Below are positions 37,110-46,411 of a stretch of DNA of 64,000 nucleotides, in pieces. Every line of letters begins with the position of its first letter. The stretch's first letter is position 1. A program made the position numbers and the translations under genes. The notes beneath the pieces are model-generated. The model had not been told where the DNA came from, did not search any database, and saw nothing but the letters and a program-made list of their open reading frames with translations. Origin of the DNA: Sphingomicrobium sp. XHP0239 (lineage in GTDB: Bacteria > Pseudomonadota > Alphaproteobacteria > Sphingomonadales > Sphingomonadaceae); assembly GCF_039555325.1 (NCBI RefSeq), contig NZ_CP154608.1, positions 1,054,001 through 1,118,000 of the forward strand, given 5' to 3'.

Positions 37110-37480
37110 CGCTTGGCCTCCGCGTCGAGGAGCGCGGCGATCTCGTCCGGAGAATGTGTCACGAATTCGGCGAACGAGACCAGCCGGTCGTCGATGACGA
37201 GATCGTCGGTTCGCCGAGTGGGTCCCCCCAGCGCAATGCCGTCGAATTGCAGCCCCGCATCCTCCAACCGATCGAGGTCGCGTTGCAGATCATTGAGGTG
37301 CCGCGTCGACAGCGCACCGGACGGATCGCCGGGGCGGTCCGCGCCGATGGCGAGCACCATCCTGATGCCTCGCTCGCGATAGGGAGCGAGGGCGCGACGG
37401 AATGTCTCGATCGAGACATCGAGTTCGCCGTCCAGACAGGAAACGAGATCGCAGCGGTCGAAGACGAGAGTATCGCTCAT
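37106..37480 (-). CDS. Degenerate HAD-like protein
   Basis: A 124-residue protein that aligns by eye with the small HAD phosphatase at 27077-27424: VFDRCDLVSCLDG in place of ILDVDGTLTRNG, RERGIRMVLAIGADRPGD in place of the motif II region, and LVIDDRLVSFAEFVTHSP in place of the motif IV/C-terminal region. The DxD nucleophile motif is broken (DRCD), so it is probably not a phosphatase. Placement right upstream of, and overlapping, the nucleotidyltransferase suggests a binding or regulatory role. The start is the ATG at 37480. Confidence 0.72.
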   Translation of the reverse strand: MSDTLVFDRCDLVSCLDGELDVSIETFRRALAPYRERGIRMVLAIGADRPGDPSGALSTRHLNDLQRDLDRLEDAGLQFDGIALGGPTRRTDDLVIDDRLVSFAEFVTHSPDEIAALLDAEAKR

Positions 37481-37599
37481 GAAAGCGGGGCGTAGCGCAT
37501 CGGGCGCGTGGACGGTAGCACCCCGCGACGACGACGCCCGCTTGACGCGACCGCCGCGGCTTCTAGCGTGCGATGAACGGTACCGGGGAAACATCATCT

Positions 37600-40191
37600 A
37601 TGGCCAACGGCAGCGCCCGTCGCATGACCAGCGCATCGCGAAAAGGACGATCGTCGCGCAGTCCGGTGGAAGGGGGTGAGCGCACGACGGCGACGTTGCT
37701 GGAGCGCGAACAGCAAACGAAGGTCGTCCCCTGGGCGCTCGGCATTCTGCTCGTTTCGATGATCGCGGGCGGCGGAAGCACGCGCGGCGGCGCCGTCGAG
37801 GCGGTGCTGGTCGTGCTGGGGATCGCCATGATCGCCACGCTCTCTCTCCTGCACTGGACCGGTCTTCGCCGTGTCGGGAGGGGCACGATGACGCTCGTCG
37901 CGCTCTACGGCGGACTGGCCCTGCTGGCCCTTTTCCAGATCCTTCCCGTGGCGGGCCCGTGGACGATATCGACATTGCACCTGCTGGCGCAGGAAATTCG
38001 ACAGGTCGCCGGATGGCAGGGACCGCATCCGACACTGAGCCTCGACCCCGATGCGACGCGACGCTTCGCGGCCAGCCTGTCGATCCCCGCGGCCGTCGCC
38101 TTCGCGGTCGCGGGCGCGGGGATGCAGGAGCGGCGCCGTATCCTCTTCGCCATTGCGCTGGTGGCGGGCGCGAGCACCCTCCTGGCTGTGCTGCAGTGGG
38201 CGTTGGACGGACAGGCGTGGCTGCTGCCGTACGAGCCGTTCGGCCGGGCCAAGGGGGGATTGATGAACAACGTCAATCACCAGGGCCTGCTCGCCTCGCT
38301 GGGATTGCTTGCGGCCGCGGGGCATTACGCCATGCGCAAGCGCGAACCCCTGGTTCGAATGAAGCTGCGCGAACGCAAAGGCTATCGCCGCAATCGCGCG
38401 ATACCGCGCATCTGGTGGGTCGTCGGCGTGGCCGTCTGGACCGTAGTCGGTGTAGCGGTCAGCCTTTCGATGGCCGCGCTTCTTCTGGGCGCGCTCACGC
38501 TGGTAGGCCTTCCGTTCATTCTCCGCTTCGAACGGGCGCCGGGAAAGGCGCCGCTGGCCATTGCCGGAGTGCTCGTCGCGTTGCTGGCCGTCGCAGCCGT
38601 GGTGCTGTTTGCCGAACCGCTCACTGATCCCGGCGAGCGCAGCGTCACCGCCCGGTTCGCGGTCTATCCGGCCTTGTTCGACCTGCTTCGCGAAAGCTTT
38701 CCGTGGGGGATCGGGCTGGGTGCGTTCGTCGCCTCTTATCGCACACAGGAGAGGCTCGAGACGCTCATGAGCTCCTACCTCAACCATGCGCATAACGAGC
38801 CGCTGCAGTTCCTCATCGAAACCGGGCTGCCCGGTCTCCTCGTCCTCGGCATCGTCGGCGTGCTGCTGGCCCGCACGACCCGGCGCCGATGGCACGAACG
38901 TTCGCTTCCCAAACGGCGAATGATGCTGACAGCGCTGTTCGCCCTTTTCCTGGTGGCGCTCCATTCCATGGTCGACTTCCCGCTGCGCACCACGAGTATC
39001 GCCAGTGCGTGCGCCGCTTTCCTCGCGCTCGTCGTGACACAGGCACCGCGTCCCGCCGATGCGATCCGAGTGGCCCCTGTCCGCCTGCTGGCGGGCGTGC
39101 CGATGGCCGCGCTCGTCGCACTGCTAGCACTACCCTCCTACCAGTCGTGGACCGCCCAGCATCTTGCCTCCAGCGGCCTCAGCGAGCGAGCCCTCACCAG
39201 CGACCCCGCTCACCCGCAGGCGCTGGCCGGACGGGCGTGGCGTTCGGTGCAGGATCGACCTGCCGACGCTCGCGCCGATGCGCGTGCAGCGATCGCGGGT
39301 GCGCCGCTTCAATCGTCCGCACTACGGACCCTCCTCGTTCTCGACGGGGAAGCCGACCGGATCGACCGCGAAGGCTGGTCGCTTGCGGGGCAGCTCGGGT
39401 GGCACGACCCCGTGACGCAGACGGTGCTGGCGGTCGACGATCTCCAGCGCGGCGACAACGCAGCGGCATCGCAGCATATCATCGCTCTCCTCAGCCGGGG
39501 GGGCATGACTCCCGAACTGTCGGCGCTGGTTCGCCCGCAGTTGCTCAACGAGGATTTTCGTCGATCGCTGGTCGGCAGTCTCGAAGGACGAGGCGCGCTT
39601 CTCAACCCACTTGTCCAGGTCGACGCGCAGACCAGCGGCGAGGAACTCGATGCGATCGCCGCCTTGAGCGTCCAGCTGCTGGAGGATGGCCATTCGATTT
39701 CGACGCAACGGCTCGTCAGCCTGCTCAACCGGCTGGTGCTCGCCGGTCACCGCGAGCAGGCCGTCGCGGTCGAACAGGCCCGGATCGCCGCCGGCCCCGT
39801 CGGGCAGGGATACGGCCCCTCGACGCGATCCCCCTTCGATTTTGCGCCGGGCAACCGCGGCAATGCGCGGATCCGGGTCACGCAGGGGAACGAGCGGCTC
39901 ATCATCGTCGGCGACGGTGGGGCCAGTGCCAGCCTCGTCGGACGATATCTGCCCGTGGCGCCGGGGCCTGTGCGGATCGAAGCGCAACTGGAGGTGCCGA
40001 GAGGCGACCCGCGCGTCGCGCTGCAGCTCGAATGTCCCGGTTCGGGGCAGGCGGAAGTGACCTTCGCCGACCGCGCCGGCACGATCCGGCTGGAGACGGA
40101 AGCGCGCTGCTACGCCCCCTTGCTCACCGTGCGGATCGTGGACGCCGACGCCCCATATCGGATCGAGCTGATTGACTGGAACACGATGTGA
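37600..40191 (+). CDS. O-antigen ligase/polymerase (WzyC domain) with long soluble C-terminal extension
   Basis: An 863-residue protein. Residues up to about 520 contain about ten to twelve membrane segments with a large periplasmic loop; the Wzy_C signature is LNHAHNEPLQFLIETGLPGL. The following roughly 340 residues are soluble: first helical, TPR-like repeats (ALTSDPAHPQALAGRAWRSV, DDLQRGDNAAASQHIIALLS), then a beta-rich terminal domain (NARIRVTQGNERLIIVGDGG to YRIELIDWNTM). It should polymerise or ligate repeat units in the periplasm. I prefer the ATG at 37600, with GGGGAA upstream; an ATG at 37573 is possible. It is followed by the export genes. Confidence 0.87.
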   Translation: MANGSARRMTSASRKGRSSRSPVEGGERTTATLLEREQQTKVVPWALGILLVSMIAGGGSTRGGAVEAVLVVLGIAMIATLSLLHWTGLRRVGRGTMTLVALYGGLALLALFQILPVAGPWTISTLHLLAQEIRQVAGWQGPHPTLSLDPDATRRFAASLSIPAAVAFAVAGAGMQERRRILFAIALVAGASTLLAVLQWALDGQAWLLPYEPFGRAKGGLMNNVNHQGLLASLGLLAAAGHYAMRKREPLVRMKLRERKGYRRNRAIPRIWWVVGVAVWTVVGVAVSLSMAALLLGALTLVGLPFILRFERAPGKAPLAIAGVLVALLAVAAVVLFAEPLTDPGERSVTARFAVYPALFDLLRESFPWGIGLGAFVASYRTQERLETLMSSYLNHAHNEPLQFLIETGLPGLLVLGIVGVLLARTTRRRWHERSLPKRRMMLTALFALFLVALHSMVDFPLRTTSIASACAAFLALVVTQAPRPADAIRVAPVRLLAGVPMAALVALLALPSYQSWTAQHLASSGLSERALTSDPAHPQALAGRAWRSVQDRPADARADARAAIAGAPLQSSALRTLLVLDGEADRIDREGWSLAGQLGWHDPVTQTVLAVDDLQRGDNAAASQHIIALLSRGGMTPELSALVRPQLLNEDFRRSLVGSLEGRGALLNPLVQVDAQTSGEELDAIAALSVQLLEDGHSISTQRLVSLLNRLVLAGHREQAVAVEQARIAAGPVGQGYGPSTRSPFDFAPGNRGNARIRVTQGNERLIIVGDGGASASLVGRYLPVAPGPVRIEAQLEVPRGDPRVALQLECPGSGQAEVTFADRAGTIRLETEARCYAPLLTVRIVDADAPYRIELIDWNTM

Positions 40192-40319
40192 TCATCGGGC
40201 GGCTTTATTGATTCATCCTAATATTCCCTCGACATTGCGCGGAGTTATGCGTTAACCGGGTCCGGATTTCGGTCCATTATGGTGCCGCTCGGACAATCCT
40301 TATCGATCGAGGCTCTGCC

Positions 40320-41012
40320 ATGCGTATTCTGGCGTTACTATCGTTTCTCTTTCTCGCGGCGTGCTCGACGCCCGGGCTCGACCCCAACAGTCAGGTCGTG
40401 TCTGTCCAGAGCGAATTGCCAGAACCCACCGCGACCGACATGGGACGCAACCTCGTCGCCTACCGGCTCGGCCCGACCGACGTCATCAACGTATCGGTGC
40501 TGAATGCGGACGAACTGAATCGCGAGGGACAGGTTGACGGCGCGGGCATGTTCACGCTGCCGCTGGTCGGAACGATTCAGGCGGGCGGGCTCACGCCGCA
40601 GGAAATGTCGGCGGTAATCGCCGATCGCCTGCGCGGTCGCTATCTCAAGGATCCGCAGGTCTCGGTCACGCTGGTCGAAGCGCGGTCGAACACGGTCACG
40701 ATCGACGGCGCTGTGACGCAGCCCGGCGTCTATCCGGTGGTCGGCGAAATGACGCTGCAGCGCGCGATCGCGACCGCGCGGGGTCTCAACCGCATCGCGA
40801 AGGCGGACCGAGTGGTGGTCTTCCGCACGGTCGGCGGCGAGCGCATGGCGGCGATGTTCGATCTCAATCAGGTGCGCGCCGGTCAGCTCGAGGATCCGCG
40901 GATCTTTGGCAACGACATCATCGTCGTGGGGGAAAGTGGGGTTCGCCGCTTCCTGAGCGAATTCGGCGGCGTTCCGATCCTGTCTCGCTTCGTTCCGGCC
41001 CCGATTCCCTAG
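40320..41012 (+). CDS. Polysaccharide export outer-membrane lipoprotein (Wza/GumB type)
   Basis: A 230-residue lipoprotein with a signal peptide ending in the lipobox FLAAC. It has the Poly_export domain (YRLGPTDVINVSVLNADELN, GMFTLPLVGTIQAGGLTPQE) and a SLBB domain (NTVTIDGAVTQPGVYPVVGE with MTLQRAIATARGL). Family members form the outer-membrane channel through which polymer exits. It lacks the long C-terminal helix of E. coli Wza and resembles the shorter GumB type. It is directly upstream of the Wzc-like gene. Confidence 0.93.
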   Translation: MRILALLSFLFLAACSTPGLDPNSQVVSVQSELPEPTATDMGRNLVAYRLGPTDVINVSVLNADELNREGQVDGAGMFTLPLVGTIQAGGLTPQEMSAVIADRLRGRYLKDPQVSVTLVEARSNTVTIDGAVTQPGVYPVVGEMTLQRAIATARGLNRIAKADRVVVFRTVGGERMAAMFDLNQVRAGQLEDPRIFGNDIIVVGESGVRRFLSEFGGVPILSRFVPAPIP

Positions 41013-41025
41013 GGCCCCTTCCGAC

Positions 41026-43221
41026 ATGAACAATCTTCCCACCCCCTTCCGATCTTCGCCGGACCTTCCGGCCGGGCCCGGCATGGCCGTCTCGTTCGAC
41101 GGGATGGCCGGTCCCGACGAGCGGCTGACCTCGCCGTTCGATTCGCTGCTGCGCATGCTGTGGCAGCGCAAATGGCTGATCGTCGGCATCACCGCGCTGT
41201 TCGTCGCGCTCGGCGTTCTGCTGTCGCTCACCACGACGCCGCAATTCCGCGCCGTCGCGCGGTTGCAGATCGACCGTGCCACGCCCGACGTGGTGCGCGT
41301 GGACGCGCTGGAAGGACAGGGTGCTAACGATTGGGAATTCTACGAAACCCAGTACGAACTGCTGCGCAGCCGCCGTCTGTCGGCCAAGGTCGTCGACGCG
41401 CTGGCCCTCGACGACGAGGTCGGTTTCGTTCTCGGTGCCGAGGCGACGCAGGAGGACCTCGAGGCGATCGACCCCGAACGGCGGCGCGAGATTGCCATCG
41501 GCCGCGTCAATCGTGGCACCACGGTCGACCCCGTCGAGGGCAGCGAGATCGTCGATGTCGCGTTCAGCTCCACCGATCCGGAGTATAGCGCCGCCGTCGC
41601 CAACGCGCTCGCCGAAGAGTTCATCGAGATGGACATCGAGCAGAAGTTCGAGGCGAGCGCCCGTCTGCGCACCTTTCTCGAGCAGAAGCTTGAGGAGACG
41701 CGCGAGGTCCTGGAGGAAAGCGAACGCGAGGCCGCGGACTATGCGCAGGGTCGCGGGATCGTTCAGACCGAGGCGTCGGGTCTCGATGGCGGCAGCATCA
41801 ACCAGGCGACGCTGACCCGTCTCAATGGTGAGCTCGCGGCGGCTACGGCTGCGCGGGTGCAGGCAGAAGCCGCATTGCGCGCCAATCGCCAGGGCGCCAC
41901 CGCGGCCGCCTCGCTCGGCAATACGGGCCTCACCCAGATGCGGCAGGAGCGGGCCAGCCTCGGCGTCGAACTGGCGAAGCTGCAGAGCGATTTCGGCCCC
42001 GAATATCCCGCCGTGGTGGCGCTGAAGTCGCAGATCGCCGAAATGGATGACGAAATCTCGCGCGAGCAGGGTCGAACCGGCAGCTCGGTTACCACCCAGC
42101 TGCGCGGCGATTTCAATCGTGCCGTTCGCGCCGAGAGCGCGCTTCGCGCCCGCGTGGCGCAGGCCAAGGGCACTGTGCTCAACGAACAGCAGCAGCAGAT
42201 CGGGCTAAACATCATCCAGCGCGATATCGATACCAACCGCCAGCTCTACGACGGTTTGCTCGAACAGTATAAGGCGGTCGGGGTTTCGGCAGCGTCGGAA
42301 AGCAATCGCATCTCGATCGTCGATACAGCGCAGGTCCCCGGCGGGCCCTACACGCCCAATATCCCGATGAACCTCGCGATCGCCTTCGTTCTCGGCCTCG
42401 CCAGCAGCATGGCGCTGGTGCTGGTGCTCGAACAGCTGCGCAACTCGCGTCTGACGCCCGATACGCTGCCCTCGAAGCTGCGGGTGCCGCTTCTCGGCAA
42501 CACGCCGCGGATCGAGCAGAAGAAGGGTGCCGTCGCCTCGCCGCAGGATGCGCAGGCACTGTCCGAAGCCTATTATTCGGCGCTGACCGCGATGCGGTTC
42601 ATCCAGGAACAGGGCCTTCCCAAGTCGGTGTTCGTGACTTCCAGTCGGCAGTACGAGGGCAAGTCGACGACCGCGGCGGCGATCGCCACCGACCTCGCCG
42701 CGCTCGGCAACCGGGTAGTCCTGATGGACATCGATCTTCGCGCACCGTCGGTGCACAAGATCGTCGAAGCGCAGCTGGACGTGGGCGTGGCCGACTATCT
42801 GGCCGGCCGCGAACAGCTCGCCTCGCTGGTGCGCAAGAGCGAGACGGAGAATCTCGACCTCGTGTTCGGGGGAACCCCTCCGCCCAATCCTTCGCAGCTG
42901 CTGTCATCGGGTCGGCTCGAACAATTGATCGCGGAAGCGGGCGAGATGTACGATTATGTCGTGGTCGACGGTCCGCCCGTGCTGGGCCTTGCCGACGCAC
43001 CGTTGATCGCGCGCGCGGTCGCGGGGACCCTGTTCGTGGTCGAATCGAACCGGACGCCGGCGTCAACGGCGCGGGCCGCGATCGACCGGCTCGTCTCCGT
43101 CAACGCAAGGATCGTGGGGGCGCTGATCACCAAATACGATCCGAACAAGGACGGCTACGGATATTCCTACGGAGGCGGCTATGGCTACGGCTACGGCACC
43201 CCCTATCAATATGGCGACTGA
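41026..43221 (+). CDS. Wzc-like polysaccharide co-polymerase / BY-kinase
   Basis: A 731-residue inner-membrane protein. An N-terminal Wzz domain (LLRMLWQRKWLIVGITALFV as membrane segment 1) leads into a long periplasmic coiled coil (about residues 200-400), with the second membrane segment near 450 (LAIAFVLGLASSMALVLVLE). The cytoplasmic BY-kinase has a variant Walker A, TSSRQYEGKSTTAAAIA, Walker A' VLMDIDLRAPSVH and Walker B DYVVVDGPPVLGL. The C terminus is a Tyr-rich tail (GYGYSYGGGYGYGYGTPYQY), the autophosphorylated cluster. It should control chain length and export. No separate tyrosine phosphatase gene is visible in the window. Confidence 0.94.
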   Translation: MNNLPTPFRSSPDLPAGPGMAVSFDGMAGPDERLTSPFDSLLRMLWQRKWLIVGITALFVALGVLLSLTTTPQFRAVARLQIDRATPDVVRVDALEGQGANDWEFYETQYELLRSRRLSAKVVDALALDDEVGFVLGAEATQEDLEAIDPERRREIAIGRVNRGTTVDPVEGSEIVDVAFSSTDPEYSAAVANALAEEFIEMDIEQKFEASARLRTFLEQKLEETREVLEESEREAADYAQGRGIVQTEASGLDGGSINQATLTRLNGELAAATAARVQAEAALRANRQGATAAASLGNTGLTQMRQERASLGVELAKLQSDFGPEYPAVVALKSQIAEMDDEISREQGRTGSSVTTQLRGDFNRAVRAESALRARVAQAKGTVLNEQQQQIGLNIIQRDIDTNRQLYDGLLEQYKAVGVSAASESNRISIVDTAQVPGGPYTPNIPMNLAIAFVLGLASSMALVLVLEQLRNSRLTPDTLPSKLRVPLLGNTPRIEQKKGAVASPQDAQALSEAYYSALTAMRFIQEQGLPKSVFVTSSRQYEGKSTTAAAIATDLAALGNRVVLMDIDLRAPSVHKIVEAQLDVGVADYLAGREQLASLVRKSETENLDLVFGGTPPPNPSQLLSSGRLEQLIAEAGEMYDYVVVDGPPVLGLADAPLIARAVAGTLFVVESNRTPASTARAAIDRLVSVNARIVGALITKYDPNKDGYGYSYGGGYGYGYGTPYQYGD

Positions 43222-43245
43222 TCCCGTCGGTCGGGCGAAAGCGCG

Positions 43246-45198
43246 ATGATCCGTTCGCTCGTCTCGACGATCTCGGAGCGGGCCCAGTCACTGCCTGCCA
43301 TCCTCCTGAACCTGCCCTCCGTCGTTCGGGTGGCGTTCGTGATGGTGCTCGACCTCATCCTGTGCGTCGTCGCTGCGGCGCTCGCGCACGTGCTTCGGAT
43401 CGGGGAGATCTATCTCGATCCCAATGCCTTCGCGCTGACCGTCGCTCTCGCCGTGCTGACATGGTTCCCGCTGGCATTGTGGAGCGGACTCTACCGCGGA
43501 ATGGCGCGTTATTTCGGATCCTCGGGGTTCGAAAAGCTCGCCTTCATCTGCTTTCTGCAGACCGTCTTCCTGACCTTCGTCTACCTTTTGACCGCGCCGA
43601 TCGGCGTTCCCCGGACGCTGGGCGTACTGCAGCCGCTCGTCCTGCTTGCATTGCTCGTCATGTCGCGCGTGATCATTTCCTACGGACTGTTGAGTCACGT
43701 CCAGCGGGGTGAGGAAGGCACGCCCCAGGAGGCAGGCCTGCGCCGGACTCTCATCGTCGGGGTGGGCGCCGCCGCTCGCCAGATCGCGGTGTCGATGCGG
43801 TACGATCCCTCGCTGCAACTGGTCGGCTTCATCGATCCGGCCGATGCGCTTGCCGGGCGCCAGCTCGAGAACAGCAGTGTGTGGGCACTGCGCGATATCG
43901 AGCGCGTCCTCGAGAGCGAGAATATCGACAGCCTGTTCCTCGCCAATGAATCGCTCGCCCGCGCGGATCGTCGCCAGTTGATCGCACGGATCCAGTCGGT
44001 GCGTCCCCAGGTGTCGATCCGCATTCTGCCGAGTGTGCGCGAGTTGGCGGACGACCGCATCAGCCTCAACGATTTGAAAGAGATCGAGATTGAGGATCTG
44101 CTCGGCCGCGACGAGGTCCGTCCGCTGTCGAACCTGATCCGGCCGATCGAAGGCACCACGGTCCTCGTCAGCGGTGCCGGCGGATCGATCGGATCGCAAC
44201 TGTGCCGTCAGATCGTCGAAGCGGGGCCCGCCTCGCTGATCCTTGCCGAGGTGAGCGAATATGCGCTCTATCGGATCGAGCAGGAATTGCGCGAGGAATC
44301 GGAGCGGCAGCAGGTCGGCACCCGGCTCGTTCCGGTCCTTGCCGACCTGTCGCGCGCGGAGGAATGCGAACGTCTGTTCGCCACCCATCGCCCCGACCGG
44401 GTCTTTCACGCAGCGGCCTACAAGCACGTCCCGCTGCTCGAGGCCAACGTCATTCGCGGGGCGGCGAACAACATCCGGTCGACACGCTACATGGTCGAGG
44501 CGGCCGAGCGATATCGTGTCGATCAGTTCACCCTGATCAGCACCGACAAGGCCGTCCGTCCCGCCAACGTGATGGGCGCATCCAAGCGAGTCTGCGAGCT
44601 GATTGTACAAGCCCGCGCAGTCGAGGCGCCCGATCGGCGCATGTGCGCGGTGCGGTTCGGCAACGTCCTCGGATCGTCGGGGTCGGTGGTACCCAAGTTC
44701 AAGCGGCAGATCGCGGCGGGCGGGCCCGTCACCGTCACGCACAAGGACGTGATGCGCTATTTCATGACCATTCCCGAAGCCGCCTCGCTGGTCGTGCAGG
44801 CAGGTACGATGGCGGAGGGCGGCGAGGTCTTCCTGCTGGAGATGGGCGAGGCCGTCCGCATTGCCGATCTCGCCCACACGATGATCGAACTGACGGGGCT
44901 GACCGTTCGCAACGACGCCAACCCCGGCGGGGACATCGAGATCGTGGAAACCGGCCTGCGCGCCGGCGAAAAGCTCTACGAGGAATTGCTGATCGACGCG
45001 GATTCCATTCCCACCGAGCACGACCGTATCGTCAAGGCGCGCGAGGAAATGATCCCCTGGTCGAGGCTCGCCCCCTCGTTGGCGGCGTTCGACGAGGCGT
45101 TCGACCGGAACGACCCGGATCGCGTCATCGCGTTGATGGAGGAGCTCGTGGCCGGCTTCGAACCACAACATCGCGTCGGAGCGACCGCCGCGGCGTGA
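43246..45198 (+). CDS. WbpM/PglF/CapD-type NDP-sugar 4,6-dehydratase
   Basis: A 650-residue membrane-bound dehydratase. Residues about 20-140 hold four membrane helices; a CoA-binding-like domain follows (LRRTLIVGVGAAARQIAVSM). The Rossmann SDR domain begins at LVSGAGGSIGSQLCRQI (about residue 305), with the catalytic STDKAVRPANVMGASKR, where Met replaces the usual Tyr as in WbpM/PglF. The reaction is UDP-GlcNAc to UDP-4-keto-6-deoxy sugar. It is next to a convergent DegT aminotransferase and upstream of a PglC-like transferase, consistent with a 4-amino-4,6-dideoxy sugar pathway. Confidence 0.93.
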   Translation: MIRSLVSTISERAQSLPAILLNLPSVVRVAFVMVLDLILCVVAAALAHVLRIGEIYLDPNAFALTVALAVLTWFPLALWSGLYRGMARYFGSSGFEKLAFICFLQTVFLTFVYLLTAPIGVPRTLGVLQPLVLLALLVMSRVIISYGLLSHVQRGEEGTPQEAGLRRTLIVGVGAAARQIAVSMRYDPSLQLVGFIDPADALAGRQLENSSVWALRDIERVLESENIDSLFLANESLARADRRQLIARIQSVRPQVSIRILPSVRELADDRISLNDLKEIEIEDLLGRDEVRPLSNLIRPIEGTTVLVSGAGGSIGSQLCRQIVEAGPASLILAEVSEYALYRIEQELREESERQQVGTRLVPVLADLSRAEECERLFATHRPDRVFHAAAYKHVPLLEANVIRGAANNIRSTRYMVEAAERYRVDQFTLISTDKAVRPANVMGASKRVCELIVQARAVEAPDRRMCAVRFGNVLGSSGSVVPKFKRQIAAGGPVTVTHKDVMRYFMTIPEAASLVVQAGTMAEGGEVFLLEMGEAVRIADLAHTMIELTGLTVRNDANPGGDIEIVETGLRAGEKLYEELLIDADSIPTEHDRIVKAREEMIPWSRLAPSLAAFDEAFDRNDPDRVIALMEELVAGFEPQHRVGATAAA

Positions 45199-45205
45199 AC
45201 GTCTG

Positions 45206-46411
45206 CTAGGACTGGATGGCGGAGGCCATGACGTCGCGTGTCACCTGCGCGGCGCGATCGATCTGGCTCGCGGTGATGGTCGGATGGACGAGCCACATCA
45301 GGCTGGTCTCGCCGAGTTCGCGCGCCACCGGTAAGGCTTCGGCCGGTGCGTAATCGGTGCCTTCGAACGCCTTTTCCCGATAGATTTCCGAGCAGCTTCC
45401 TTGGAAGCAGGGAATTCCCCGTTCGGTAATTTCGGCGACGATGCGGTCACGCGACCAGCCATCTCGAAGCCGTTCGGGCTCGACATAGGCGTAGAATTTG
45501 TAGTCGGCATGGCGCATTCCGGATCGCGGGCGGGGCACGCGCAGCGCTTTCGCCTCGACCGCCTCGCCAAGCGCCTCGACCATGCGCGCCGCATTGGCGT
45601 TACGGGCCGCAGTCCATCGGTCCATGCGAGCCAGTTGGATCCGGCCAATCGCCGCCTGCATCTCGAGCATGCGCCAGTTGGTCCCGAAACTCTCGTGCAG
45701 CCACCGGAACCCGGGCGGGTGCTCGCGTTCGTAGACGGCCGCGAAGCCCTTGCCGTGATCCTTGTGCGCCCACATCGCACGATGCAGCGCGTCATCCTGG
45801 CAGGTGACCATCCCGCCCTCGCCGCCCGTCGTCATGATCTTGTCCTGGCAGAAGGACCACCCCGCCGCATCGCCGAAACTGCCCACGCTTCTGCCGTCGA
45901 TCGTCGCGCCGTGCGCCTGCGCGCAATCCTCGATCACCGCGACGTCGCGCGAGCTCGCAAGATCCATGAGCGTCGGCATGTCGACCGGCCAGCCCGCCAG
46001 ATGGACGGGAACGACCCCACGTGTCGCCTGGGTAATGTGCGGCTCGATAGTGGCGGGTTCGATATTCCCGCTGTCGCGGTCGATGTCGGCGAACACGGGA
46101 CGCGCGCCAGCGTTCACCACGCTCGACACCGAAGCGATGAAACTGCGCGGCGTCACGATGACCTCGTCATGTTCGGATCCGCCGTTGCGCGCGCCGATGC
46201 CCAGACCGTGCAAGGCGAGATCCAGCGCGACCGTCCCGTTGGCGAGCGCGATGGCGTGAGCGCAATCGCTGTAGTGCGCGAATTCCCGCTCGAACGCACG
46301 CCCTTCCCCACCGGTCCAGTAATTCACCCGGCCCGATGCCAGCACGTCGGCGGCGGCCGTCACCTGTTCGGCATCGAAGTCGGGCCAGGATGCGAAGTCT
46401 GTGTCAGCCAT
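45206..46411 (-). CDS. DegT/DnrJ/EryC1/StrS-family PLP aminotransferase
   Basis: A 401-residue sugar aminotransferase. The PLP lysine is in WSFCQDKIMTTGGEGGMV, with substrate and cofactor segments IALANGTVALDLALHGLG, VIVTPRSFIASVSSV and AVIEDCAQAHGA. It most probably aminates the 4-keto sugar from the neighbouring dehydratase, as PglE does. The start at 46409-46411 (MADTDFASWP) overlaps the upstream sugar transferase gene by eight bases. It is the last gene of a seven-gene minus operon. Confidence 0.92.
   Translation of the reverse strand: MADTDFASWPDFDAEQVTAAADVLASGRVNYWTGGEGRAFEREFAHYSDCAHAIALANGTVALDLALHGLGIGARNGGSEHDEVIVTPRSFIASVSSVVNAGARPVFADIDRDSGNIEPATIEPHITQATRGVVPVHLAGWPVDMPTLMDLASSRDVAVIEDCAQAHGATIDGRSVGSFGDAAGWSFCQDKIMTTGGEGGMVTCQDDALHRAMWAHKDHGKGFAAVYEREHPPGFRWLHESFGTNWRMLEMQAAIGRIQLARMDRWTAARNANAARMVEALGEAVEAKALRVPRPRSGMRHADYKFYAYVEPERLRDGWSRDRIVAEITERGIPCFQGSCSEIYREKAFEGTDYAPAEALPVARELGETSLMWLVHPTITASQIDRAAQVTRDVMASAIQS

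Noticed and set aside
43288..45171. 627-codon frame antisense to the 4,6-dehydratase gene
   Set aside because: Mirror of a strongly supported gene; the product has no domain pattern.
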